IMG/VR virus record: IMGVR_UViG_3300046028_003776
Span: 1 to 39,243 of that record
Strand: one strand, 5' to 3'
DNA length: 39,243 nucleotides
DNA from: a virus
Shown in pieces: positions 14,441 through 21,166 of this stretch (the first letter of the stretch is position 1; every line of letters begins with the position of its first letter). Position numbers and translations under genes: made by a program. The notes under the pieces are model-generated. The model worked only from the letters and a program-made list of their open reading frames with translations, was not told the origin of the DNA and ran no database searches.

Positions 14441-15875
14441 GGAACATGGCCTCCTGCTCTCGGGTATCGGCCTCGACGCGACGTGCTTTCCGTAGCACGT
14501 TCTCAACCATCGGGCGTTCAACGTCAGACACCGGGATATGCACCATGAGCGGCTTGGTGCTTCCGATGCGGTTCGATCGCTTCACAGCCTGGTAATACTC
14601 CTCGTAGGAGTCCTGTAGGCCGCTAAATACCTGACGTGTGCAGACTTGAAGATTGAGGCCAAAGCCCAGAATCTTCGGCTTGGTGATGAGCACGCGAACG
14701 CGGCCAGCCTTAAAGTCATCGACGATCCGCTGCCGCTCCTCGAGCGGCGTGTTGCCGTCGATGCTCGCCGCCTCCGGCAGAACGGACTCGATTGCCCGCT
14801 GCTCGTCGTTGTAGCGGCACCAGATGATGGTCGATTCGTTCGGCCACTCACGCACCATGTCGGCGATGTACTGCGGCTTGGTGCTGCTCTCGCACTTGGC
14901 CATCCGTGAGAGCTTCGACCTGGTGGTGATGCCGCCGAGCTCGGTCACGAACAGCTGGCCAGTAGTGGCCCTGACCTGTCGCTCCTGCTCGTCGGACAGC
15001 CGCACGTCTTCGATGCAGACGTGGATGGGAGGGATGCTATGGACGTTGTCCTTCCAGCCGTAGGTGCTCGGGTCCGTGAGGAAGATGCACCAGTGCGAAA
15101 GAGCCCGGTAGAAGGGCCGCAGGGCGTGCGGCTTCAGTTCCCAACGCTCCATGGTCTGGCCACGGTTAATGAAGAACCGAGCCAGAAAGGCGTTCACGTT
15201 GGGAAACGCATCCAGAAACACGGCGTGATTGGCGTACTCAATGCGGTCGTTCGGGGCTGGCGTGCCGGTCAGTGCCAGCTTCCACGGGATGCCAGCCCCC
15301 ATCCGCAGACACACTTGCCCCCACTTCCCGTAGTGGCTCTTAAGCATCGACGACTCATCGAGGATCAGACCGCCCAGGTCGCCGCTCGGCGTGTCATCAC
15401 GCAGTGCGTCGTAGTTGGCGATGCCGAGCCGGCCGCCGGGCGTGTTCAGCCACTTCGGCAATGCCTTTGCTGACACCTGCTCAATGGGCAGCGAGTCGCC
15501 GTAGAACTTGGCGGCCTCCTCCATCGTCTGCTTCACCACCATCAGCGGCGAGACGATCAGCACCGGCTTGTCCTGCACGGCCCGGACGTGCCTTGCAAAC
15601 TCGAGCAGCATGAGAGTCTTACCCAGCCCGCAGTCAGCGAAGATGGCAAACTTCCGCTTCCGCACCGCCATGCGGACGATGTCCCTCTGGTAATCGAACA
15701 GCCCGTGCCGTGGCAGATAGTCGCTGTCTTCGTGCGGCTCGCCATCAACGCCAAGAGTTGCGGCGTACTCGTCAGGCACCACGGCCATGCGGCCATGAAT
15801 CTCATACCGCGGCAATGCCTTGATTTTCAGGAACGTCCGGTATGCGTCGATGCTGTCGTCGAGGTAAATCTTCAT
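14424..15875 (-). CDS. SNF2-family DEAD/DEAH helicase-like ATPase
   Basis: A 483-residue superfamily 2 ATPase: Q-motif-like LFDYQRDIV (59-67), Walker A ADCGLGKT (80-87), Walker B-like LILDESS (170-176), TGTP (203-206), and C-terminal helicase motifs (GFGLNLQ, YYQAVKRSNRIG). The SNF2-like pattern suggests a DNA translocase that may aid replication or act with the methyltransferase it overlaps. The ATG at 15875 has AGGA at the right distance; a GTG lies one codon upstream. The unusual DESS in place of DEAH is shared by several phage SNF2-like proteins. Confidence 0.88.
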   Translation of the reverse strand: MKIYLDDSIDAYRTFLKIKALPRYEIHGRMAVVPDEYAATLGVDGEPHEDSDYLPRHGLFDYQRDIVRMAVRKRKFAIFADCGLGKTLMLLEFARHVRAVQDKPVLIVSPLMVVKQTMEEAAKFYGDSLPIEQVSAKALPKWLNTPGGRLGIANYDALRDDTPSGDLGGLILDESSMLKSHYGKWGQVCLRMGAGIPWKLALTGTPAPNDRIEYANHAVFLDAFPNVNAFLARFFINRGQTMERWELKPHALRPFYRALSHWCIFLTDPSTYGWKDNVHSIPPIHVCIEDVRLSDEQERQVRATTGQLFVTELGGITTRSKLSRMAKCESSTKPQYIADMVREWPNESTIIWCRYNDEQRAIESVLPEAASIDGNTPLEERQRIVDDFKAGRVRVLITKPKILGFGLNLQVCTRQVFSGLQDSYEEYYQAVKRSNRIGSTKPLMVHIPVSDVERPMVENVLRKARRVEADTREQEAMFRESAS

Positions 15876-16024
15876 CACGAGTCCTTTCGTGTATTGGCTC
15901 CGTGACGTGGAGCGGACGACGCCGGCCTTGGGTATGGAGTACGAACCAATCCGACGCTGCGGCGATTACGAAGGGATTCACCGCAACCCTGCTCGCCGGC
16001 GCTGCATGACGGCCGGTACGCCAC
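15875..16024 (-). CDS. doubtful 49-residue open frame in a 160-base gap
   Basis: A GTG-started frame fills the gap between the genes at 16038 and 15875 and ends in an overlap (TCGTGATG) with the helicase start. It has no good ribosome site, only a GGGGA about 20 bases upstream, and no domain. It may be noise; otherwise the gap is a leader with no recognised promoter. Confidence 0.2.
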   Translation of the reverse strand: MAYRPSCSAGEQGCGESLRNRRSVGLVRTPYPRPASSAPRHGANTRKDS

Positions 16025-16037
16025 GAGCCTGGCGTTA

Positions 16038-16292
16038 TCAGTCCCCGGTGTATGTGTGTCCTCGGTCCACGCACGCCTTTCGCCTAGGCTCGTACTGGTC
16101 GAGCCGTGTGCGGACCTCGTCATAGTCGCGCTGCCACCGCAGACGCTCTGCGGCGTGCGACTCGGCGGAACGCTGCAAGTCACGAGCGAACGCCGCCATT
16201 CGTGGCATGTGCTGCCGCTCGAGGTAGGCCACGATGGTGTCGATGCCGATGGTGAGCGGCTCGCGCTCGTTGACGTTGGCGTAGCGTGTCAC
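16038..16292 (-). CDS. hypothetical coiled-coil protein
   Basis: An 84-residue charged, helical protein (MPRMAAFARDLQRSAESHA and following) with no known domain. The GTG at 16292 overlaps the upstream stop as GTGA. It is the second of two small helical proteins after the recombination-associated gene; they may form a complex. Confidence 0.65.
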   Translation of the reverse strand: MTRYANVNEREPLTIGIDTIVAYLERQHMPRMAAFARDLQRSAESHAAERLRWQRDYDEVRTRLDQYEPRRKACVDRGHTYTGD

Positions 16293-16567
16293 TCCACCAC
16301 CGCCTTCCGCCGAATGTCCTCGGCCTCCTGGCGGATCTTGGCGGCCTGCTTGGACAGCCGGGCGGCAATCACTTCGATCCGAACGGCGGCCTCGTCCATC
16401 GCAGCCGAACGTGTCTCGTGCCATGCGTCGCGGTCTTCGCGAAGCACGGCACCGTGACGCACAAGCGTTACGCCGCCCATCGGCACCTCGCTGCCCTCAA
16501 GCATCCACCAGCCAACGCCGTCGGCGTCGATCCTGTCTGCGAGCATGGGGATGTACACGTTGCTCAT
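16289..16567 (-). CDS. hypothetical protein with C-terminal coiled coil
   Basis: A 92-residue protein: an N-terminal beta-like segment followed by a long charged helix from about residue 50 (heptads AAVRIEVIAARLSKQAAKI). Not recognised. Coupled by ATGA to the upstream gene and GTGA to the downstream gene. Confidence 0.65.
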   Translation of the reverse strand: MSNVYIPMLADRIDADGVGWWMLEGSEVPMGGVTLVRHGAVLREDRDAWHETRSAAMDEAAVRIEVIAARLSKQAAKIRQEAEDIRRKAVVE

Positions 16568-17304
16568 GCCGTCACCTCGTGCTCAGCGGCCTCGTGCGGG
16601 AACTCCGTGCCGCTGTCCTCGGAGCCGATCAGCATCTCGGCCCGGTGGTGGATCAGGGCCACGAGCTCGTCCTTGGCGGCCTCGCTGAAGACGCCTTCGG
16701 CGTGCCGCTTGTCCACCAGCGTGCGGATGGCGTCCAGCATCTCGAACGTCGTCGCTCGGCTGACCGCCAGGCGGGCCTTGCCCATGGGATCCTCGGGCAC
16801 GACCGGGGGCGCGGGCGTCACCTTCACCACGCTTGGCGGCCTGCTGTGCGAGTGCTCAGCGTCAACGTGCGTCATCTCCTCGGCCGGCGTCGTCTCAAGC
16901 CCGGCATCCATCAGCGTCACGACGAACGCAAACGCTGAGCGGCAGGCCCGGCTCATTGCCCGGGTCTGAGCCATCGCACGGCGTGCAAACACGGGGCGGC
17001 TGGCCCACGTCTTCTCATCGTCGCCGACGAAGCCCTCGGCCTCGGCCAGCACCTTGCCGTCAGAGACACGCACCACCTGGCCAGTGGCGCGGTAACCGCC
17101 CTCCACCTTCTCAACGTCGCGGGCCGACGCCACACACCCAAAGGCGTTGGCAATCGCCTGCCAGCCTTCGACTTGGACGTACCGGCGTCCCTGGATCTTC
17201 ATGGCGGTCTTCACAACCAACTCACGGCACAGCCCGGCGGCGTTGGTTGCCGCCCTGTGGCTTGTGAGTGCCGTGCTCTCAATCACGCTGATTTCCGTGC
17301 TCAT
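16564..17304 (-). CDS. putative phage recombination-associated protein
   Basis: A 246-residue protein with a pattern I know from phage early regions: HVEGW-like VQVEGWQAIANAFGC, then GYRATGQVVRVSDGKVLAEAEG, and WASRPVFARRAMAQTRAMSRACRSAFAFVV, ending TPAEEM. Such proteins usually lie with recombination and replication genes; annealing or mediator activity is suspected, not proven. The C-terminal third is linker-like with a final helical part. The ATG at 17304 has AGGAAAGGA upstream, and a TCGCGAA palindrome lies just before it, so it opens the main early operon. Confidence 0.65.
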   Translation of the reverse strand: MSTEISVIESTALTSHRAATNAAGLCRELVVKTAMKIQGRRYVQVEGWQAIANAFGCVASARDVEKVEGGYRATGQVVRVSDGKVLAEAEGFVGDDEKTWASRPVFARRAMAQTRAMSRACRSAFAFVVTLMDAGLETTPAEEMTHVDAEHSHSRPPSVVKVTPAPPVVPEDPMGKARLAVSRATTFEMLDAIRTLVDKRHAEGVFSEAAKDELVALIHHRAEMLIGSEDSGTEFPHEAAEHEVTA

Positions 17305-17320
17305 CTCTGCGTCCTTTCCT

Positions 17321-17338
17321 GATTCGCGAATCGCGAAT
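17321..17338. promoter_or_regulatory. candidate operator, TCGCGAA palindrome
   Basis: GATTCGCGAATC at 17321-17332 is a perfect 12-bp palindrome, and TCGCGAA is repeated directly at 17324-17330 and 17331-17337. It sits about 17 bases upstream of the start codon of the first gene of the early operon, where a repressor or activator could control it. It differs from the TACCG operators further upstream. Confidence 0.45.
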
Positions 17339-17398
17339 GTCCTAGTGAAATACCGGCTTGCGTCCTGCTCACCGGCTCGTTCGTGCGTCCATGCTGCT

Positions 17399-17445
17399 GG
17401 GGCTCCGCCCCACTCCTTCCGCCGTCCGGTTCCACCAGGCGGCGG
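17399..17445 (-). terminator. two hairpins in the leader after the 17458 gene
   Basis: Downstream of the stop at 17458, the minus strand has a CCGCCG/CGGCGG stem (17419-17424 with 17440-17445) followed by GGGGC-GGA-GCCCC (17399-17411). There is no U-run, so a simple intrinsic terminator is doubtful. An attenuator, pause or RNA-processing element ahead of the early operon is possible. Confidence 0.35.
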
Positions 17446-17457
17446 TCCTTTCTTCGG

Positions 17458-17694
17458 TCAGTGCGTCACGTCCCGGGCCGACACGGCGAGCCATCCGCCG
17501 CCCACGTCCAGCGTGAGCCGCTCGCCGTCGGTCCACTCGATGCGGCCCTGCCACCGCTTGCCGGCGGTGCAGCCGCTGACGAAGTCGCCAACGGCGTAGG
17601 TGGGCTTCGCTGCGGGGCTCGGGGTCTGCTCGCCGAGGCCGGCGATGGCGGCGAGGTATTCGTTTTCGTGGGGGCTGCTGCTGTTTGTCATCAT
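17458..17694 (-). CDS. small beta-barrel-like hypothetical protein
   Basis: A 78-residue protein with a flexible N-terminus and a beta-rich C-terminal part (YAVGDFVSG, then WQGRIEWTDGERLTLDVGG) like small SH3/KOW-like barrels. The ATG at 17694 follows GAAGGAGAG, a strong ribosome site; a second ATG follows at once. A TTGACG-N16-TATAGT promoter lies upstream at 17724-17751. Function not recognised. Confidence 0.7.
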   Translation of the reverse strand: MMTNSSSPHENEYLAAIAGLGEQTPSPAAKPTYAVGDFVSGCTAGKRWQGRIEWTDGERLTLDVGGGWLAVSARDVTH

Positions 17695-17723
17695 CGTTGG
17701 GCTCTCCTTCGGTTGGTGGGGCA

Positions 17724-17751
17724 ACTATACGCCTGTTCACTACGTCGTCAA
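17724..17751 (-). promoter_or_regulatory. sigma70-like promoter P0
   Basis: TTGACG (17751-17746) and TATAGT (17729-17724) are separated by 16 bases on the minus strand, giving an expected start near 17717 and a leader of about 23 bases to the ATG at 17694. Unlike the three promoters upstream, its spacer has no TACCG palindrome, so it may escape their control. Confidence 0.6.
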
Positions 17752-17840
17752 ATCGGATTTACGTGCGTGGCGCACGGGGAAAACGGCAAGTGGGGGAGTC
17801 GAAAACTTGTACACGTCGGATTTGCGGTGGCGGTAATCAC
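17748..17840 (-). CDS. doubtful 30-residue leaderless frame behind promoter P1
   Basis: A GTG at 17840 lies seven bases after the P1 -10 box, the same place as the start codons behind P2 and P3. The frame gives 30 residues with no domain. The parallel position is suggestive, but the product is short and may be chance; the transcript may simply be a leader for 17458-17694. Confidence 0.25.
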   Translation of the reverse strand: MITATANPTCTSFRLPHLPFSPCATHVNPI

Positions 17841-17847
17841 GGCCAGC

Positions 17848-17875
17848 AGCATACCGATAGCGGTAAAGGTGTCAA
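17848..17875 (-). promoter_or_regulatory. operator promoter P1
   Basis: TTGACA (17875-17870) and TATGCT (17853-17848) have a 16-base spacer. The spacer is largely the palindrome TACCG-N4-CGGTA at 17852-17865. A protein bound there would block RNA polymerase. The upstream gene's stop codon (17872-17874) lies inside the -35 box. Confidence 0.7.
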
Positions 17876-18015
17876 CGGGGCAAAACGCCGGCCACGCTGG
17901 CCAGCAGCTCCAGCAGATCGTGCAGGGCTCGAGCAGCCGGTGAATCGGTGCCGAGCTCCTGGCCAATGCGGATCAGCACGAGCGACTGCATGGCGTGGTT
18001 CCAGTGGCGGTGCAT
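17872..18015 (-). CDS. 47-residue hypothetical protein
   Basis: A small gene with a strong AAGGAGGG ribosome site before its ATG. The product is helical and Leu-rich (residues 28-45, ARALHDLLELLASVAGVL), perhaps a small dimerising protein. It ends inside the -35 box of P1. Not recognised; the ribosome site is the main support. Confidence 0.55.
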   Translation of the reverse strand: MHRHWNHAMQSLVLIRIGQELGTDSPAARALHDLLELLASVAGVLPR

Positions 18016-18106
18016 GGCGTGGCCCTCCTTGGCCCGAGAATCCTGTGAGCGATTGCCACCCGTTTCGCAGCTGTCGGCAGGCCGGGTGGCCCCACCGGTT
18101 GTTTGG

Positions 18107-18343
18107 TCAGGCGGGCTTCATTCCAAACTTCTCGACGCACTTTCGGTATTCCACCCGTCCGCCGTGGGTGTCGGTCGTAAACGGCCAGCCCATTGAGTTG
18201 CCGTCGCGGTCAAAATCTTCAATCGAAACGTTGCCGCTAGCGTGCACAGTGAACTTGGTCGTGAATCCTCGGGCATCGATAAGCTTGAAAGTCTTCATCG
18301 TCTCGTCTCCAGGTTTGCGGCTGCGAGTCTCAATCGCTCGCAT
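18107..18343 (-). CDS. hypothetical protein under promoter P2, possibly leaderless
   Basis: The full frame gives 78 residues from an ATG at 18343, six bases after the P2 -10 box and so at the predicted +1. An internal ATG at 18298 has a GGAGACGAG ribosome site and would give 63 residues, starting at a more protein-like region (MKTFKLIDARGF). Both starts may be used. The core is a small beta-rich domain (FTTKFTVHASGNVSIEDFD) with no known function. Confidence 0.6.
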   Translation of the reverse strand: MRAIETRSRKPGDETMKTFKLIDARGFTTKFTVHASGNVSIEDFDRDGNSMGWPFTTDTHGGRVEYRKCVEKFGMKPA

Positions 18344-18349
18344 GCCACT

Positions 18350-18377
18350 AGTCTACCGCTATCGGTAAAGATGTCAA
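18350..18377 (-). promoter_or_regulatory. operator promoter P2
   Basis: TTGACA (18377-18372) and TAGACT (18355-18350), 16-base spacer, containing the palindrome TACCGCTATCGGTA at 18354-18367. The layout is the same as in P1 and P3. The predicted start falls at the ATG at 18343. Confidence 0.75.
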
Positions 18378-18421
18378 CAGGGGATGAGCGATTTTTCTAG
18401 AACCGTGGAAAACGCCGGGAA

Positions 18422-18688
18422 TCAGCGGGCTTTTCGCCGCTTCCGGCTGGGCTTCTCAGCCGACGCCTTGGCCTCGGCCTCAGCCTTGCGGACGTTCGAG
18501 TGGGGGGCGAGCTCGGCCCGCATGGCTCGGCAGCCCTCGACGCTCACCATCCACGCCCGCTCGTTGGCCTTGAAGCCCTCCAGGCGTCCTTCCCGTAGCC
18601 GCAGGCGAATCAGCCCATCGGTGCAGCCGGCGATCCCGACCGCCTCCTCGACGCTGCACCACTTCCCGTCAGGTGTCATCGTGACCAT
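18422..18688 (-). CDS. small HTH protein, excisionase/regulator candidate
   Basis: An 88-residue basic protein with a MerR/excisionase-like HTH at about 9-55 (WCSVEEAVGIAGCTDGLI, then LRLREGRLEGFKANERAW) and a Lys/Arg/Ala-rich tail. It is transcribed divergently from the integrase, a usual place for an excisionase or early regulator. The ATG at 18688 lies six bases after the P3 -10 box, so the mRNA may be leaderless; an in-frame ATG three codons later is an alternative. It could bind the palindromes in its own promoter. Confidence 0.75.
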   Translation of the reverse strand: MVTMTPDGKWCSVEEAVGIAGCTDGLIRLRLREGRLEGFKANERAWMVSVEGCRAMRAELAPHSNVRKAEAEAKASAEKPSRKRRKAR

Positions 18689-18694
18689 GCTCCA

Positions 18695-18722
18695 ACTCTA
18701 CCGCCAGCGGTAGGCAAGTCAA
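18695..18722 (-). promoter_or_regulatory. operator promoter P3
   Basis: TTGACT (18722-18717) and TAGAGT (18700-18695), 16-base spacer, with the palindrome TACCGCCAGCGGTA at 18699-18712. The predicted start coincides with the ATG at 18688. It probably begins leftward transcription of the regulatory and early genes. Confidence 0.75.
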
Positions 18723-18895
18723 ACTGTCCAGCCGCCCGGCCAGCCCAAACCGCCGCCACGGCACGATCCGCAGAACCGGGACCGGCCGCGACGGTAGAGT
18801 GAACTGCCGAGCAGAGTTCTAGTGGAGGCGAGTACACATGAACGCTTGTACAGCGGTGTACACTGGCATGGATGCCAACAAAAGGGAGAGGCACC
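18723..18895. promoter_or_regulatory. integrase upstream region with TGTACA repeats
   Basis: This divergent region holds GTACAC at 18832-18837, TGTACA at 18847-18852 and GTGTACAC at 18856-18863, an 8-bp palindrome, just upstream of the integrase. A TAGAGT at 18795-18800 preceded by CGG resembles half of the P3 operator and -10, but no good -35 is present. Integrase arm sites, an operator or attP could lie here; none can be proven by eye. Confidence 0.4.
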
Positions 18896-19813
18896 ATGAC
18901 GATGCGAGACCTGCTGGAGCGGTACGCACTGCTGCGTTCGCTCAACACTAAGACGATCAAGCTCTACGAGATGCTGCTAGACCGCCTGGATGCGTTTCTG
19001 GGGCGGCATGCGACCACGAGCGACTTGGACGACCTAGTCGTCAGCCGCTATCTCAAATGGCGTGCAGACACGCCCGGATGGAAAGGCCGCAAGCCGTCGG
19101 CCGCAAGCGTCCGCAAGGATCGGGTTATGCTCCAGGCCATCTGGACGTACGCCGCTCGCAAGAGGATCGTGGCCGAGTTCCCCGAGTTGCCGAAGGTCAA
19201 GGTGCCGAAGCGTCTGCCGACAGGCAGGGCGTACACGGCTGACGACGTGGCCACGCTCATCAGGCGAGCCAAACACCGGATCGGAAAGACAGGCGGGCTG
19301 CCGTCGGCCTGGTGGTGGCCGACGCTTATCTACGCTGCCTACTGCACCGGCGAGCGTTTCGAGGCACTGACGAGCCTGCGGTGGGCTCAAGTAGACCTAG
19401 CGGGGAAGCGGGTGGTGTTTCTTGGGGCCACCAGAAAAGGGCAGACACGGGACATAGAACGGCAGATCACGCCAGACTTGGCAGACATGCTTCGGCTGCA
19501 CCAAGGGCCGCCAGACGCACTGGTGTGGCCGTGGGACCGCCGCAGCCGTTCGCAGTGGGCATCGCTCAAGGTCTTGTGTCGCACGGCTGGCGTGCAATAC
19601 AGGGGCTTCCACGGCCTCCGCAGGACGGCCGCCAGCTACGCAGCCCTTGCCGGCGGGACGGCCGCCGCCACGCAGCTGCTTGACCACAGCGATCCCAAAC
19701 TTCAGGAGCGGTACGTGGATCCGCTGATCTGCCCAACGGACAGCGACTCCACCAGGGCCCTGCCGCCGCTCGATCTCACCGAGCCCCCAGGCGGGCCCGG
19801 CAAGCCAAGGTAG
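18896..19813 (+). CDS. int: tyrosine recombinase integrase
   Basis: A 305-residue site-specific recombinase with an N-terminal core-binding helical domain and a C-terminal catalytic domain. Visible catalytic residues are R154 (CTGER), K181 (TRKGQ), H239 and R242 (HGLRRT), H264 (LLDHSD) and nucleophile Y273 (ERYVDP). It would insert the phage genome into the host chromosome, so the phage is temperate. The ATG at 18896 has GGGAGAGG upstream; an in-frame ATG at 18872 lacks one. No tRNA-like attP is seen. It leads a short plus-strand operon. Confidence 0.93.
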   Translation: MTMRDLLERYALLRSLNTKTIKLYEMLLDRLDAFLGRHATTSDLDDLVVSRYLKWRADTPGWKGRKPSAASVRKDRVMLQAIWTYAARKRIVAEFPELPKVKVPKRLPTGRAYTADDVATLIRRAKHRIGKTGGLPSAWWWPTLIYAAYCTGERFEALTSLRWAQVDLAGKRVVFLGATRKGQTRDIERQITPDLADMLRLHQGPPDALVWPWDRRSRSQWASLKVLCRTAGVQYRGFHGLRRTAASYAALAGGTAAATQLLDHSDPKLQERYVDPLICPTDSDSTRALPPLDLTEPPGGPGKPR

Positions 19814-19850
19814 CCCGGCGACATAGACTTACGGAGAAAAGGAGACCACC

Positions 19851-20144
19851 ATGGGCCACATGAAAGACATCGACATCCGCATCCGTTCCGGCGGCAACGA
19901 TGCCATAGCCGCTGTGAGCGAACTGCTGCCACGCTGGATTCCGGTGGCAGAAAGACTCCCAGAGCAAAAAGACGACGACTCTGAGACGAACGTGCTCGGG
20001 TACTACGCAGATTTTCCGCCAGCAATCTTGCTCGTGTGGTACACGGGCCAGAGGTGGGAAGATGGCGACGGCTCAGGAAGAGAGCTCAAGCCGCCAACAC
20101 ACTGGATGCCGCTGCCAGAACCGCCGGAGGCTAAGCCATGCTGA
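19851..20144 (+). CDS. DUF551-domain protein
   Basis: A 97-residue protein with the short DUF551 pattern: WIPVAERLPEQ near 29-39, VLGYYADFPPAILLVWYTGQRW in the middle (beta strands) and PTHWMPLPEPP near the end. Such domains are frequent in phage accessory proteins of unknown role. The ATG has an AAGGAG ribosome site, 38 bases after the integrase. Its end overlaps the next gene by seven bases. Confidence 0.8.
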   Translation: MGHMKDIDIRIRSGGNDAIAAVSELLPRWIPVAERLPEQKDDDSETNVLGYYADFPPAILLVWYTGQRWEDGDGSGRELKPPTHWMPLPEPPEAKPC

Positions 20145-20380
20145 ATCGACGCCAAGCAATAGTCGCATCGTTTTCAGCTGCTGCTGTGGCAGTGCTGCCG
20201 CAGCCAGCGACGGCTGTGCCGCTCATTGCCGGACCTCCGCTCTACGGCCATGACGCCTCGTTGTGGATCGACGCCGAGACGCTGCGTGTCGTTTTAGGGA
20301 ATCAGAAATACTCGATTCCCGTTGCGCTAGCAGGATGGAAAGTGAGACGCCTAACTGATCCGGCACGGGCGAGCGGCTGA
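20138..20380 (+). CDS. small exported protein with Tat-like signal
   Basis: An 80-residue protein that begins with a twin-arginine-like signal (NRRQAIVASF, then an Ala/Val-rich stretch and PQPATA cleavage site), so it may be exported folded. The mature part of about 54 residues has a beta-like segment (LRVVLGNQKYSIPV). It is coupled to the DUF551 gene and is the last gene of the integrase operon. A prophage-expressed lysogenic conversion factor is an inference from this position. Confidence 0.65.
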   Translation: MLNRRQAIVASFSAAAVAVLPQPATAVPLIAGPPLYGHDASLWIDAETLRVVLGNQKYSIPVALAGWKVRRLTDPARASG

Positions 20381-20407
20381 GGGAAAGGGAGAAAACCCCA
20401 GCCGCTC
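20371..20407. terminator. convergent hairpin terminator
   Basis: GAGCGGCTG (20371-20379) and CAGCCGCTC (20399-20407) form a perfect 9-bp stem, with a further GGG/CCC pair inside the loop. It lies where the plus-strand integrase operon meets the minus-strand late operon, so it can end both transcripts. No U-run is present, so it may need Rho or act as a pause. Confidence 0.6.
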
Positions 20408-20421
20408 AAGCCCGGCCCGGC

Positions 20422-20622
20422 TCAGTAAGAAACTGTGCTACGTCTTTCTTCCGCCCTGGCCCGCTGCACCGCCGCCTCGCCCTTAAGCCGGCTGAGCTCC
20501 TTGAGCAACCGCATGACGTGCGCCGCGAGAACGCCGCTTGTGCCCTGGTCCCAGCAGCCAGAGAACTTGCGGGCGTCCCACTCGCACTGCTGCAGGTAGG
20601 CGTCGGTGAGTGGCTCAGCCAT
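20422..20622 (-). CDS. hypothetical protein, last of the late operon
   Basis: A 66-residue protein, mostly helical and charged, not recognised (SGCWDQGTSGVLAAHVMRLLKELS). The ATG overlaps the upstream Nmad1-like gene (ATGGCTGA). It ends just before the convergent hairpin. Confidence 0.65.
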   Translation of the reverse strand: MAEPLTDAYLQQCEWDARKFSGCWDQGTSGVLAAHVMRLLKELSRLKGEAAVQRARAEERRSTVSY

Positions 20623-21166
20623 CCTTGCCCTCGTCGAAAAGCACGATAGCCAGCAGGCTATACGCAGCGAGATCCAGCAGCGTGTCCCGCACGCCCTCGT
20701 GGACGAGCCGCCCGGTGCGGCAGTACGTCTTCAGCCGCTGCACCTTGTCGGCCACCCGCACCATGCAGCCACGCCACGCCTCGATGCCGACGAACTCGGC
20801 CCCTTGGCGGATGTTGGCCAGCGGGTCAGACTCGCTGCCGTAGTCTTGGCTCTTGCTGAGATGCAGCGTGCGGAGCTCTTCGAGCAGGTCGAGAAACGGC
20901 AGCGAGCCGGGCCGCTGCTCGTGCTTGATGCCGTCGCCCTTGAGACGCTGCTGCTGCAGCAGGTGCTCGATGTACGGCTCGTCGGCCACCATGCCGCACT
21001 CGTCGTGTTGCGATTCCTCTGCTTCGGCGACAGGTGCCGCCGGTTCTGTCGTCGGTCGCGACGAGCCGTACCACTCGTCGCTCGGTCGCCCTGCGGCCTG
21101 CATCTCTCGCCGCTTCTCGATGGCCTTGCGGAGTTGTTCGTTGGCGGCCTCAAACGTCGTCGTCAT
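20615..21166 (-). CDS. Nmad1 / DUF1599-like nucleotide-modification-associated protein
   Basis: A 183-residue protein. The C-terminal half resembles the domain found with nucleotide modification genes and in MazG-like proteins: KSQDYGSESDPLANI, GCMVRVADKVQRL, then RDTLLDLAAYSLLAIVL. The N-terminal 60 residues are charged and disordered. It may remove or process noncanonical nucleotides or support base modification. It lies after a metallophosphoesterase, with a 17-base overlap. Confidence 0.75.
   Translation of the reverse strand: MTTTFEAANEQLRKAIEKRREMQAAGRPSDEWYGSSRPTTEPAAPVAEAEESQHDECGMVADEPYIEHLLQQQRLKGDGIKHEQRPGSLPFLDLLEELRTLHLSKSQDYGSESDPLANIRQGAEFVGIEAWRGCMVRVADKVQRLKTYCRTGRLVHEGVRDTLLDLAAYSLLAIVLFDEGKDG

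Noticed and set aside
15879-16037. tRNA-like GGTTCG box in a gap
   Set aside because: The surrounding bases do not pair as a T-arm, and no acceptor or anticodon stem is visible.
17748-17966. 72-codon frame on the minus strand
   Set aside because: It overlaps the better supported 47-residue gene and the P1 promoter; only its last 30 codons could be a leaderless product.
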